This document shows, in pieces, positions 1-8,001 of a DNA stretch of 18,102 bases. Position 1 is the stretch's first letter, and the number at the start of each line of letters is the position of its first letter. Under the pieces are notes generated by a model, which saw only the letters and a list, made by a program, of their open reading frames with translations, was not told the DNA's origin and did not search any database. The translations under genes were made by a program, and so were the position numbers. Location of the stretch: assembly GCA_905236535.1 (NCBI GenBank), contig CAJOQN010000002.1, positions 1 through 18,102 of the forward strand. The letters run 5' to 3'. Source of the DNA: an uncultured Bacilli bacterium (GTDB taxonomy: Bacteria; Bacillota_I; Bacilli_A; RFN20; CAG-826).

Positions 1-54
1 GAGTAATGATTATTACTATCTAATCATTTTATTAGTAATCTTGTTATTATTAAT

Positions 55-85
55 AAAAACGATCCTTACCCGTAAGGGATAAGGA
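55..85 (-). terminator. Possible second terminator hairpin downstream of upp
   Basis: Read on the minus strand, TCCTTA/TAAGGA plus CCC/GGG pair around a four-base loop with one bulged base (63-85). After a three-base gap the hairpin is followed by five T (55-59). It could be a back-up terminator for upp or the end of a very short transcript from the candidate promoter at 101-129. It could also be part of the leader of a gene lying to the left of the window. Confidence 0.45.
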
Positions 86-100
86 CCTAAAACCATCCAT

Positions 101-129
101 ATAGTAAACTGATATCCCTAGGAATGCAA
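101..129 (-). promoter_or_regulatory. Weak candidate promoter behind the upp terminator
   Basis: On the minus strand TTGCAT (124-129) and TACTAT (101-106) are separated by 17 bases, a normal sigma-A spacing. Each box matches the consensus at about four of six positions. It lies directly after the upp terminator and would drive transcription leftward through the hairpin at 63-85. In AT-rich DNA such a match can arise by chance. Confidence 0.25.
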
Positions 130-130
130 G

Positions 131-160
131 AAAAAAGTCAAGGCACAAAGCCTCGACTTA
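131..160 (-). terminator. Rho-independent terminator of uraA-upp
   Basis: On the minus strand AGTCGAGGC pairs with GCCTTGACT (one G-U pair) around a loop of about five bases. A run of six T (131-136) follows, overlapping the end of the stem. It begins about 20 bases after the upp stop codon and closes the pyrimidine salvage operon. Confidence 0.85.
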
Positions 161-176
161 ATCTATAATTATTGTT

Positions 177-839
177 TTATTTTTCAACGACAACAGTGCC
201 AAATGTACGATCGCCACAATCGCCTAAGCCTGGGCAGATATAAGCATCTTCATTTAAACAACGGTCAAGCGCGCCGATATATAAAGGAATATCAGGATAT
301 GTTTCGCAGAATGCTTTGACACCTTCTGGGGCGGCAATGATACAAATAAAAGTAATCTTTTGTGCGCCATGGGCTTTAAGCATCTTGACAGAATCAATCG
401 CACTACCACCAGTCGCGAGCATTGGGTCGATGAGATAGACGTCTTTTTCACTAATGTTTTGTGGGAGTTTGCAGTAGTATTCAACTGGTTGATGGGTGAC
501 TTCGTCGCGGTATAAACCAATGTGACCAAAGGTGGCGCCTGGGACGAGTTCCGCCATTCCATCAGCCATTCCTAAACCGGCTCTGAGGATTGGGACAAAA
601 CATAATGCTTTACGATTGACGACTGGTTGAACGGTTGGTTCGACCGGGGTTTCAATCGCCACATTATAGGTTGGGAGATGTCTTAAGGCTTCATAGCCTT
701 CAAGGATCGTTACTTCTTTGACCAATAAACGGAATTGGTTTGTTTTGGTGGCTTTATCTCTTAATTGAGTAATTTTATGGGTGATCAATGGATGATTTAA
801 CACGATAGCGTTTTTATATTTAGAAATATCGATTGACAT
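177..839 (-). CDS. upp: Uracil phosphoribosyltransferase
   Basis: This cytoplasmic salvage enzyme makes UMP and pyrophosphate from uracil and PRPP. The 220-residue product is close to the usual 205-215. The PRPP-binding motif VYLIDPMLATGGS is at about residues 134-146, the conserved FVPILRAGLGM block at 81-91, and the uracil-site tail PGLGDCGDRTFGT near the C terminus. The start is fixed by GGAGG eight bases upstream. That binding site overlaps the end of the uraA gene, whose stop codon lies only two bases before the upp ATG, so the two genes are translationally linked: the permease imports uracil and this enzyme traps it as nucleotide. A strong terminator follows. Expression presumably depends on the promoter and attenuator upstream of uraA. 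Family assignment is very secure. Confidence 0.97.
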   Translation of the reverse strand: MSIDISKYKNAIVLNHPLITHKITQLRDKATKTNQFRLLVKEVTILEGYEALRHLPTYNVAIETPVEPTVQPVVNRKALCFVPILRAGLGMADGMAELVPGATFGHIGLYRDEVTHQPVEYYCKLPQNISEKDVYLIDPMLATGGSAIDSVKMLKAHGAQKITFICIIAAPEGVKAFCETYPDIPLYIGALDRCLNEDAYICPGLGDCGDRTFGTVVVEK

Positions 840-841
840 AA

Positions 842-2377
842 TTATTCCTCCACTTTTTCTTCTTGAGCCTCAGGTTGAGGTTCTTCTTTTTTGTTGTGCT
901 TTTCCACTAATAAGCAGACTCTGTTGGTAATAATACCAAGGATTAAAGCGGTCGCAATCGCCGTGATTTGAATGACGTTTCCACCACCGATTGGGATAAT
1001 GATGGCGAGTCCGCCAATACCAGAGATGAGAATTGAAGCGACGGTGAATAAGTTTTTGTTATCACTGAGATCGACTTCTTTGAACATTCTAAGACCGGAG
1101 ACAGCGATAAATCCGTATAAAGTTAAGCACACACCACCCATAACGCAGTTAGGAATAGTTCTTAAAAGAGCGTTAAGTGGGGAGATGAATGATAAGACGA
1201 TGAGCATGAGAGCGGCCACTAAGATGGTTCTGATGGAAGCGTTTCTCGTAATAGCGACGCAGCCAACAGATTCACCATAGGTGGTATTTGGGCAGATACC
1301 GAACATTGTACCGGCAATGGATCCAACACCATCACCTATTAATGTTCTCTTTAAACCTGGTTCTTCTAAGAGAGGTCTATCAATAATAGTTCCTAAGTTA
1401 GTGTGATCAGCAACGTGTTCTGCAAAGGTGACGAGAGCGACTGGGATAAAGGCGAGAGCACAAGTAGCAACACCGGCCCAGTTAAGGATTTGTGGTCCAA
1501 CACCATTGTTAGCGGCTTTGATGGCCTCTAAGAGTTCAGCATCAGTTAAAGCTGCCATATTCTCGATGGTGAGACCATTATTGCTAACAAAGGCTTCCAT
1601 GATGGCTCTTGATGGCATGCCAGCAACGAGTTCTTTAATACCTTCAACTAAACCAACACGTGGATAATCTAAGAAGGAAGTAAAACTGAGATTTTGGAAG
1701 TTGTTGATGAGTGGTTCCCAGTTCACTAATTGTAAATATGGAACTTTTGCAGCGTATCCAATGATTGAGAAGATAGATGCTAAAGCATATCCCGCAATAA
1801 TCCCAATGATGAATGGGATAAGTCTCGCATTTTTGAATCTATTTTGGACTGAGCAAATAATAATGACAAAGAAGGTGACTAAACCACAGAGGATGGCAAT
1901 TAAGTTATAACTCATTCCACTTCCGGTGGCTTTGACGATGTCACTCATCGCGCTTCCGGCTAAGGAAAGACCGATTAAAGCAACGGTTGGTCCGATAATG
2001 GCAGGGGGCATTAATTTATGAATCCAGCCAGTGCCGACGAATTTAATGATTAAAGCGATGACGACATAGACTAAACCTGCAAAGACAGATCCTAAGACAA
2101 TGCCGAGATAGCCAAACGCCACGGCATTACTGAGGGAGCCTAAGAAGGCGAATGAGCTCGAGATGATGACTGGGCTTTTAAATTTTGTAAAAAGTAAATA
2201 AACGATTGTACCAACACCAGCACCTAAGATGGCAGCAGGAATTTGCATTGGAAGACCAATGATTGTTGGGACGGCGATTGTAGCAGCTAAAACCGCTAAG
2301 ACTTGTTGAAGAGCAAAGAGCAACAATTTTGCAAATTTTGGCTTATCTTCAACTTGGTAGATTAAGTTGTTCCCCAT
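842..2377 (-). CDS. uraA: Uracil permease, NCS2 (UraA/PyrP) family
   Basis: This integral membrane nucleobase:proton symporter most likely takes up uracil. It is hydrophobic throughout, with about 12-14 membrane segments. The substrate-site signatures of the uracil branch are present: TFAEHVADHTN (Glu320 region) and NTTYGES followed by VGCVAITR (Glu369 region), preceded by GDGVGSIAGTMFG. At 511 residues it is roughly 70-80 longer than typical UraA. Part of the excess is a stretch at about 240-300, between predicted membrane segments, and part a Glu/Lys-rich tail. GGAGG precedes the ATG. The neighbouring upp supports uracil as substrate; xanthine permeases are the main alternative. A leader with a terminator directly before the ribosome binding site points to attenuation control. 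Confidence 0.93.
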   Translation of the reverse strand: MGNNLIYQVEDKPKFAKLLLFALQQVLAVLAATIAVPTIIGLPMQIPAAILGAGVGTIVYLLFTKFKSPVIISSSFAFLGSLSNAVAFGYLGIVLGSVFAGLVYVVIALIIKFVGTGWIHKLMPPAIIGPTVALIGLSLAGSAMSDIVKATGSGMSYNLIAILCGLVTFFVIIICSVQNRFKNARLIPFIIGIIAGYALASIFSIIGYAAKVPYLQLVNWEPLINNFQNLSFTSFLDYPRVGLVEGIKELVAGMPSRAIMEAFVSNNGLTIENMAALTDAELLEAIKAANNGVGPQILNWAGVATCALAFIPVALVTFAEHVADHTNLGTIIDRPLLEEPGLKRTLIGDGVGSIAGTMFGICPNTTYGESVGCVAITRNASIRTILVAALMLIVLSFISPLNALLRTIPNCVMGGVCLTLYGFIAVSGLRMFKEVDLSDNKNLFTVASILISGIGGLAIIIPIGGGNVIQITAIATALILGIITNRVCLLVEKHNKKEEPQPEAQEEKVEE

Positions 2378-2394
2378 ATTTTTTCCTCCTATTC

Positions 2395-2423
2395 AAAAAA
2401 AATACTCGACACTAAGGACGAGC
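2395..2423 (-). terminator. Attenuator-type terminator before uraA
   Basis: On the minus strand GCUCG pairs with CGAGU around a ten-base loop (2404-2423). A run of eight U (2395-2402) follows, ending a few bases before the GGAGG of uraA. A terminator placed inside the leader, so close to the gene it would block, implies conditional read-through. The 3' strand UCGAGU (2404-2409) can instead pair with ACUCGA in the 5' part of the leader (2502-2507), giving a possible antiterminator. Confidence 0.65.
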
Positions 2424-2520
2424 AACAAAGGGGATTACGATTGAGAGAAGAAAAACATGGGCGAAGAGTGGGGACTCTAGGCGTTGAATTTTTTGACAAA
2501 TTCGAGTTTCAAATCTTCTC
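2424..2520 (-). promoter_or_regulatory. Structured 5' leader of uraA-upp, possible riboswitch or attenuator
   Basis: Starting near the predicted transcription start, GAGAAGA (2514-2520) can pair with UCUUCUC (2445-2451). This closes a three-way junction holding two hairpins: GAAUUU/AAAUUC (2486-2503) and AGAGU/ACUCU with a CCCC loop (2465-2478). The first hairpin overlaps the segment that could act as antiterminator. I recognise neither a purine riboswitch core nor a PyrR-binding hairpin. The fold was drawn by eye and could be fortuitous, but the tight promoter-junction-terminator-RBS layout is typical of attenuation leaders. Confidence 0.45.
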
Positions 2521-2522
2521 AT

Positions 2523-2552
2523 AATTTACCCCTATTTCCAATACTTTATCAA
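2523..2552 (-). promoter_or_regulatory. Promoter of uraA-upp
   Basis: On the minus strand TTGATA (2547-2552) and TAAATT (2523-2528) are separated by 18 bases. The expected start site is near 2516, at the foot of the predicted leader structure. The rest of the region up to the preceding operon (2553-2667) is very AT-rich, and I see nothing convincing in it beyond an 8-base inverted repeat (CTCTCAAC at 2565-2572, GTTGAGAG at 2664-2671). Confidence 0.5.
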
Positions 2553-2667
2553 AAATATCTTCCACTCTCAACTATATTTTTAATTATTTTTTAAGAAGTT
2601 ATTTTTTTAATAAAAACTTAAAAATTCATAGCCATTTTGCTAGTGAAAATTAATAAATTTTAAGTTG

Positions 2668-2689
2668 AGAGAAGTTACCTATCTTCTCT
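2668..2689 (-). terminator. Hairpin across the stop codon of the last nup gene
   Basis: On the minus strand AGAGAAG pairs with CUUCUCU (7 bp, 8-base loop), with the stop codon in the loop. What follows is AT-rich but has no clean U run, so it is at best a weak terminator or an mRNA 3'-end stabiliser for the transporter operon. Confidence 0.35.
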
Positions 2690-3670
2690 AAAGTATGAGA
2701 CCCCGAGATTTGCTGGTGGCTGACTCTTCTTATTTTCAAAGATCGAAGTGATAATAAGAACTATTATAGTGGCCAAATAAGGCGCCATCTCAAGGACATA
2801 TTTCATGTATCCAATCCCGCCTAAATATGGAGCGAGGAAGGATGGAAGAATGGAAAGGCAAGCAAACCCGAAAGAGGCTAGAACCGCAATGGTTGGTTTC
2901 CATAAAGAGAAAATAACAATACAAAGAGCGAGCCAACCAAACGCATCAATGCCATCACTAGCTTGAAAGTGTCCTTGAACCTTATCGAGTTCATAGAAGG
3001 CTCCACCAATACCAGCAATTCCACCACCAATGATGGTGGCAACATAACGATAAGCATTGACATTAATACCCGCACTATCGGCGGCGCTTGCGTTTTCGCC
3101 AACGGCTCTGACGGTAAGTCCGACTCTTGTTTTATTAAGAATAATAGCGGCCACAATGGCAACCACAATGCCTAGATAGGTAAACCAGCTTTGTGAGAGG
3201 AAAATATCTCCAAACCACGAAAGATTATGGAACCAAGGGAAAGCATGTTGCATTAATTGCCCCGCTTCATGCATTCTTGTCATGATGTTACTTTTTTCAC
3301 CAATCATTCCGATGAAGAGACAAGCAATACCAACAGATAAAGTGGTTAAAGTTAAACCGGTAACATTTTGATTACAATGTAATGTGACGGTGAAGAATGA
3401 GAAAATTAAGCCTCCTATTGCCCCAAATAAAATGGCAAAAATAGTTGGAATAAAGAAGATTAGGAAAGGATTCAATGGAGCGCTTGCGGGTAAGCAAAGA
3501 ATATAGATATATTCACCAACAATTCCGCCTAAAGCTCCGAGGTACATAATACCTGGAGTGCCCATATTCAAATGGCCAGATTTCTGGTTGATGATCTCAC
3601 CGGTAGCCCCAAAAAGGAAGACCGTGGAGAACTTAATAGCCATGCTTAAAAAGGAAACGACAGATGTCAT
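2675..3670 (-). CDS. BMP-family nucleoside ABC transporter, permease subunit 2
   Basis: This is the second membrane subunit of a nucleoside importer of the BmpA/NupNOPQ (YufNOPQ) type, in the branched-chain amino acid/ribose permease superfamily (331 residues). Eight to nine hydrophobic segments are visible. Family hallmarks include the N-terminal block with LFGATGEIINQKSGHLNMG and the cytoplasmic coupling region near 180-200 with NKTRVGLTVRAVGENASAAD, which contacts the ATPase. Its ATG overlaps the stop codon of the preceding permease gene (ATGA, 4 bp), so the two are coupled and probably form the heterodimeric pore. In Bacillus subtilis the equivalent NupQ belongs to a guanosine importer. 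Here the upstream guanine-type riboswitch supports a purine nucleoside substrate, but exact specificity cannot be read from the permease. Confidence 0.9.
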   Translation of the reverse strand: MTSVVSFLSMAIKFSTVFLFGATGEIINQKSGHLNMGTPGIMYLGALGGIVGEYIYILCLPASAPLNPFLIFFIPTIFAILFGAIGGLIFSFFTVTLHCNQNVTGLTLTTLSVGIACLFIGMIGEKSNIMTRMHEAGQLMQHAFPWFHNLSWFGDIFLSQSWFTYLGIVVAIVAAIILNKTRVGLTVRAVGENASAADSAGINVNAYRYVATIIGGGIAGIGGAFYELDKVQGHFQASDGIDAFGWLALCIVIFSLWKPTIAVLASFGFACLSILPSFLAPYLGGIGYMKYVLEMAPYLATIIVLIITSIFENKKSQPPANLGVSYFREDR

Positions 3671-4788
3671 ATATTTGCCACCTCCTCTTTTTGTTTATGA
3701 TGAACTTTAACCTTATAGCGAGAGAAGAATTCGAAAGCAATAACAATAAAGAAGAAAACACCCGTACAAATCGCGGAGAATTCGCTTGAATAAGCGGACA
3801 TTCCAACCGTGGTAGAAGCGATTGATGTTCCTTGTTCCATAATCGCTGCGACAAAGGAATATAAGGCGATTTCTAAAGGCTCAAAATGTCCGAGCCAGGC
3901 GATCAAGACACCAGTAAAGCCTTTTCCTTCCACTATCGTGGAATTAAAGGTTTGATGGACACCACAGACAATCATAAATCCCAAGAATCCACAGATTGCC
4001 CCACAGAGAATCATCGTTCTAATGATTGTAAAACGAACATTAATACCGATATATCTCGCCGTGTCTAAAGATTCACCAACAACGGTTAATTCGTATCCTT
4101 CTTTACTCTTTTTTATGTATAAAAACATCAAAGTAAAGATCACTAAAGCAAAAGGTATAACCAAGGTTCCAGAGTTGTCAAAGATATCAGGGAAAACGCC
4201 TTGTTTTAAAATACCAAACGATTGACTTCCGCTTTTAATCCATACAGAGATAGCTAAAGTCGAAGCTATCATCGCCACATAATTAAGCATTAAGGTAAAT
4301 AAAGTTTCATTTGTGTTAAAGAAAGCTTTAAATATGCCAGGAATGACTGACCACACAACCCCAGCGATTGTACCTGCGATGGCCGCTAAAATAAGAATGA
4401 GAATATTTGGCATTCCTTTAGAGAAATAAGCCACGCCAGCGGCCGCCATCGCTCCAATTAAGATTTGTCCTTCGGCGCCGATGTTCCAGAATTTCATTTT
4501 GAAAGCTGGAGTTAAAGCAATGGCAATGACTAATAAAACGGAAAATTTAATAAATAAATCCATAATTGAGGAGATATCGCTAAAATCAAAACATCCTCTA
4601 ATTAATTCCGTGTAGAACAAACCAAAGGTTCCTGGTCTTAAAATGGTGCAGATAATACCCGCAGCCAAGAAAGCTAAAAGAATGCTACCCACTCTTAAAA
4701 GCCAGTATTTCCAAGCCACTAAATCCATTCTTTTAACGACATAAAGAGGAAATCTGATTTTCTTTTTTTCATGATTGTTTAGATTCAT
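3667..4788 (-). CDS. BMP-family nucleoside ABC transporter, permease subunit 1
   Basis: This is the first membrane subunit of the nucleoside importer (NupP/YufP-like, 373 residues). A Lys/Arg-rich cytoplasmic N terminus precedes about nine membrane helices. The family block FKMKFWNIGAEGQILIGAM lies near residues 94-112, and the coupling region with GYELTVVGESLDTARYIGIN at about 231-250. The gene begins inside the end of the ATPase gene (20-base overlap), with AGGAGG eight bases before the ATG, and ends in a 4-base overlap with the second permease gene. This is the expected tight order ATPase-permease-permease. Its TGA stop shows the standard genetic code is in use. Confidence 0.91.
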   Translation of the reverse strand: MNLNNHEKKKIRFPLYVVKRMDLVAWKYWLLRVGSILLAFLAAGIICTILRPGTFGLFYTELIRGCFDFSDISSIMDLFIKFSVLLVIAIALTPAFKMKFWNIGAEGQILIGAMAAAGVAYFSKGMPNILILILAAIAGTIAGVVWSVIPGIFKAFFNTNETLFTLMLNYVAMIASTLAISVWIKSGSQSFGILKQGVFPDIFDNSGTLVIPFALVIFTLMFLYIKKSKEGYELTVVGESLDTARYIGINVRFTIIRTMILCGAICGFLGFMIVCGVHQTFNSTIVEGKGFTGVLIAWLGHFEPLEIALYSFVAAIMEQGTSIASTTVGMSAYSSEFSAICTGVFFFIVIAFEFFSRYKVKVHHKQKEEVANI

Positions 4789-6529
4789 TGCTATCCTCCT
4801 CTACGTCCACTATTTTTGTCATTAAAAGACCAATTTCTTCTTTGCTAACTTCGCGCGGGTTGACAATCCCACTGATTTTTCCACCGGAAAGGACCATAAT
4901 GCGATCACAAACCGCCATTAAAACATCTAAATCTTCACCGACAAAGATAATCGCGGTCCCAGTTTTCTTTTGTTCATCTAAGAGATGATAAATAAGATAA
5001 GAAGAATTGATATCAAGCCCACGGACCGGATATGCCGCCATTAAAATTTTAGGACTTGAAGAAATCTCTCGTCCCACCAAAACCTTTTGAATATTACCGC
5101 CCGATAATTTTCTAACTTGAGTCTTAACAGAGGGAGTTTGAATTTCGAGCTCCTTCACTAATTTTTTTGCTAATCTTTCTGGTTTTGTTCTGCTGACATT
5201 GATGCTCTTACCTTTTCGATAAGAACGAAGGAGCATGTTATCAGTAAGATCCATATCCCCCACTAATCCCATACCTAATCTATCTTCGGGAACAAAGGAT
5301 AATTTGATACCTAAATTTCTAATTTCGATTGGCTTTTTGCCTTTAATATCGATGATTTCATCTTCGTGGAAAAGAATCGCTTTATCTTCGACGAGTTTGG
5401 TAATTTTTTTATGCGAAAGTTTTTCCAAATTACAAGGAGAACCATCTTTAAAATAGAATGTATTTTGCTTTGCTAATTCTTTAATTTTATTTAAGTCTTT
5501 GTGATAGAAAGTGACAGGTCTATTTCTCTTTGGATTATTAAAAATAATATCTCCTTCAACATTGTTTCTTAATCCCGCAATGGCCTCTAATAATTCTTTT
5601 TGTCCACTTCCAGAAATGCCCGCAACTCCTAAAATTTCGCTTCCATATAAATCAAAGGTGATGTTTTTTAAGGCATCTCTACCATCTCTACCTTTTAAAC
5701 CAAGATTAGTGATTTGAAGTCTTTTCCCTGTTGTGGGGATATCACTTCTATGAATATTGAGGTCAATTTTACGACCCACCATTAATTCTGCTAATTTAGC
5801 TTCGCTTGTTTCGTTTTTATTAACAGTTCCGACATATTCACCTTTTCTTAAAACCGCAATACGATCAGAAATTTCCATAACCTCGTTAAGTTTATGGGTG
5901 ATGATAACAACCGTTTTGTTATCGTTTCTCATGTTTCTAATGACATCGAAAAGATGTTTGATTTCTTGTGGAGTCAAAACCGCAGTGGGTTCATCTAGAA
6001 TGAGGGTTTCTGCACCCCTATATAAAATTTTGACAATTTCTAAAGTTTGCTTTTCACTAACAGACATGTCATAGACATGCTTAAATGGATCGAGGTTGAA
6101 ACCATATTTGTCACACATCATTTTGACAACTTCTGCGGATCTTTTTAAATCCAAAGATTTATAAGATTTCTTATAATTTGGAAGATATCTTTGAGCGATT
6201 TCATCTTCTTCTTTTTTAGAAAGTCCTAAAACAATATTTTGAATCGCGGTAAAGACATTGACGAGTTTAAAGTGTTGATGAACCATTCCAATTTTATGAG
6301 CATAGGCATCTTTTGGAGATTTAATTACCACTTCTTCTTCGTTGATAAAGACTTTTCCTTCATCTTGTTGATAGATTCCACCAAGAACATTTAGAAGTGT
6401 TGTTTTGCCGCTTCCATTCTCTCCGAGAATAGAAAAGACTTCCCCTTTATCTATGGAGAAAGAGATATCACGATTTGCAATAACATTTCCAAATGTTTTT
6501 GTGATATGTTCAAATCTAATGTTTTCCAT
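4769..6529 (-). CDS. BMP-family nucleoside ABC transporter, double ATP-binding subunit
   Basis: This tandem ATPase energises the importer (NupO/YufO-like). In the first half, Walker A GENGSGKT is at 36-43, a signature-like MSVSEKQ at 155-161, Walker B LILDEPTA at 176-183 and the H-loop IITHK at 209-213. In the second half, Walker A is degenerate (GISGSGQK, 304-311), the signature LSGGNIQK is good (475-482), Walker B is altered (ILMAAYPVRGLD), and the H-loop has VGEDLD instead of histidine. This asymmetry is normal in sugar/nucleoside double ATPases, where one site is weak. The product has 586 residues against about 510 in relatives; the excess is a charged insert at about 333-403 in the second ATPase. 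The ATG lies 52 bases after the lipoprotein gene, across a strong hairpin. Confidence 0.93.
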   Translation of the reverse strand: MENIRFEHITKTFGNVIANRDISFSIDKGEVFSILGENGSGKTTLLNVLGGIYQQDEGKVFINEEEVVIKSPKDAYAHKIGMVHQHFKLVNVFTAIQNIVLGLSKKEEDEIAQRYLPNYKKSYKSLDLKRSAEVVKMMCDKYGFNLDPFKHVYDMSVSEKQTLEIVKILYRGAETLILDEPTAVLTPQEIKHLFDVIRNMRNDNKTVVIITHKLNEVMEISDRIAVLRKGEYVGTVNKNETSEAKLAELMVGRKIDLNIHRSDIPTTGKRLQITNLGLKGRDGRDALKNITFDLYGSEILGVAGISGSGQKELLEAIAGLRNNVEGDIIFNNPKRNRPVTFYHKDLNKIKELAKQNTFYFKDGSPCNLEKLSHKKITKLVEDKAILFHEDEIIDIKGKKPIEIRNLGIKLSFVPEDRLGMGLVGDMDLTDNMLLRSYRKGKSINVSRTKPERLAKKLVKELEIQTPSVKTQVRKLSGGNIQKVLVGREISSSPKILMAAYPVRGLDINSSYLIYHLLDEQKKTGTAIIFVGEDLDVLMAVCDRIMVLSGGKISGIVNPREVSKEEIGLLMTKIVDVEEDSNESKQS

Positions 6530-6541
6530 AACTATTGAAAT

Positions 6542-6567
6542 GGGCTGGTGGCAAAAGCCACCAACCC
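6542..6567 (-). promoter_or_regulatory. Strong intercistronic hairpin between lipoprotein and ATPase genes
   Basis: GGGTTGGTGGC and GCCACCAGCCC pair over 11 bp (one G-U) around a TTTT loop on the minus strand. No U run follows (the next bases are ATTTCAATAG), so it is not a classic terminator. Such hairpins after substrate-binding-protein genes commonly protect the upstream mRNA from 3' exonucleases, keeping the binding protein more abundant than the membrane parts. A partial terminator role is possible. Confidence 0.7.
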
Positions 6568-6581
6568 TTTAACAGATTAAA

Positions 6582-7877
6582 TTAGTTTAATTGAGTAATG
6601 CTGTCGATTTGAACATCAAAATATGGAGCACTACGATAGAATGATTCGTTGAAGAAAGTAATACCACCAGCAGTTGTGATAACATCGGTATCGCCGACAT
6701 AATCACCCATATCATCGACATCGGCTTGATAAGCAGTGAGGTGTCCATCAGCATCAACAGTGGCGTTTGTGTTCTTTCCATATGGATTGTCATTTGAAGC
6801 AGGAATAATGGTGACAGTGAATTTAGAACAGTCAAAAACTTTTCTTGTGCCTGCTTCTAATTCAGCAGCAACGTCCGCTAAAACAAGTTTGTCAGCCGCT
6901 TCTTTGCAATCAGCAATGACAGAACCGGTGGCTAAAGTACCAGTCCAGTTATGGTTGGTTTCACCAGCAATTGGAGTGCCGGCATACATGGCGTTAATAA
7001 CGGCTTTATAATATGGAGCCCAATCAATTTTACTATAAGAAACGTAAGTATCTAAATCAGTTGGATTGTTATAAGTAACGTTTGGAACGCCAGGGTCAGC
7101 AGTTTCGCATGCATTTGGAGCGCCCATAGAGTCGGCGTGTTGAGAAATAAGAGCAGCACCACCACTAATAAGGGACTTGGCACCAGCTTCTTCTTTGTTA
7201 TAGTCATACCAGGAACCAGTGAAGGTGACGTCCATAACAACATTAGGGACGACCGCTTTGACACCTAAGAACCAAGATGTATAACCGGAGACAACTTCGG
7301 CGTATGGGAAAGCACCAACATAACCAAGTTTAATATTTTCACCAGAATAATTGTTTGTTTTAAGGTCACCATTAGCAACCATTCTTTGGAGTTTTAAGCC
7401 AGCAGCATAACCGGCAAGATAACGACCTTCATAAATGGAAGCAAAAGCATTGTGATAGTTATCAAGATCTTCAATTTTAGCTTTTGTTCCGGTGGCGTGG
7501 CAGAAAGTGACAGATGGCCACTTTTTGGCAGCTTTGATCATAAAGTCTTCGTGTCCAAAGGAATCGGCAAAGATAAGATTGCATCCTTGTTTGACTAAAT
7601 CTTTAGCAGCATTGAAGCATTGGTTAGATTCAGCGATGTTTGTCTTGATGATGGCTTTTCCATCAACTTTTTCGGCTCCTAATTCGGCAACAGCAGCATT
7701 CATCGCATCGATGAAGTTTTTGTCATAAGTAGAAGCATCAGCGTGTAAACAGATAAGTCCAACTTTGACTGGGGTACCTGGTTCATATTCTGCAGCAGTG
7801 ACAGAACATGAGGACATGGAGACGGTCATAGCAGCAAGCATTCCGCCTTTGAAAAGAATTCGTGATAATTTTGTCAT
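6582..7877 (-). CDS. BMP-family nucleoside-binding lipoprotein
   Basis: This is the extracytoplasmic substrate-binding component of the nucleoside importer (PnrA/BmpA/NupN-like, 431 residues). The N terminus is a lipoprotein signal: charged start, hydrophobic stretch, then SMSSC with the lipidated cysteine at position 24. Family features follow: VKVGLICLHADASTYDKNF after the signal, FADSFGHEDFMIKAAKKWP, the YEGRYLAGYAAGLKL helix and KLGYVGAFPYAEVVSGY. At 431 residues it is longer than the usual 340-370, with extra sequence towards the C terminus. It is the first gene of the operon; GGAGG stands 11 bases before the ATG and follows directly on the riboswitch terminator. Guanosine-like purine nucleosides are the probable ligand, judged from the riboswitch rather than from binding residues. 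Confidence 0.93.
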   Translation of the reverse strand: MTKLSRILFKGGMLAAMTVSMSSCSVTAAEYEPGTPVKVGLICLHADASTYDKNFIDAMNAAVAELGAEKVDGKAIIKTNIAESNQCFNAAKDLVKQGCNLIFADSFGHEDFMIKAAKKWPSVTFCHATGTKAKIEDLDNYHNAFASIYEGRYLAGYAAGLKLQRMVANGDLKTNNYSGENIKLGYVGAFPYAEVVSGYTSWFLGVKAVVPNVVMDVTFTGSWYDYNKEEAGAKSLISGGAALISQHADSMGAPNACETADPGVPNVTYNNPTDLDTYVSYSKIDWAPYYKAVINAMYAGTPIAGETNHNWTGTLATGSVIADCKEAADKLVLADVAAELEAGTRKVFDCSKFTVTIIPASNDNPYGKNTNATVDADGHLTAYQADVDDMGDYVGDTDVITTAGGITFFNESFYRSAPYFDVQIDSITQLN

Positions 7878-7901
7878 GTTTTTTTCTACCTCCTATAAAT
7901 T

Positions 7902-7929
7902 AAAAAACAGCTCCTTCCAACCTGGAGCC
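7902..7929 (-). terminator. Riboswitch expression-platform terminator
   Basis: On the minus strand GCUCC pairs with GGAGC (plus a G-U pair at the base), followed by six U (7902-7907) and then the GGAGG of the lipoprotein gene. Just upstream, GUAGAGGC (7927-7934) can pair over 8 bases with GUCUCUAC in the aptamer junction (8031-8038). This would break both the aptamer and the terminator, the layout of an OFF switch that terminates when ligand is bound. Confidence 0.75.
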
Positions 7930-8001
7930 TCTACATACAGGAAATATCCTTAAACTTTAAAGTCAATGCCAAAAACTGGTCACTGCCTAAAATAAAAAGA
8001 A

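Noticed and set aside
2437..2460. Small leader peptide (ATG, then Phe/Ser-rich, stop) in the uraA leader
   Set aside because: The ATG at 2458-2460 (minus strand) has no Shine-Dalgarno, and the predicted peptide is only seven residues with no pyrimidine-related logic.
6587..7264. Long antisense and alternate-frame ORFs across the lipoprotein and transporter genes
   Set aside because: They have low-complexity, non-conserved composition, lack binding sites and lie entirely within well-supported genes on another frame.
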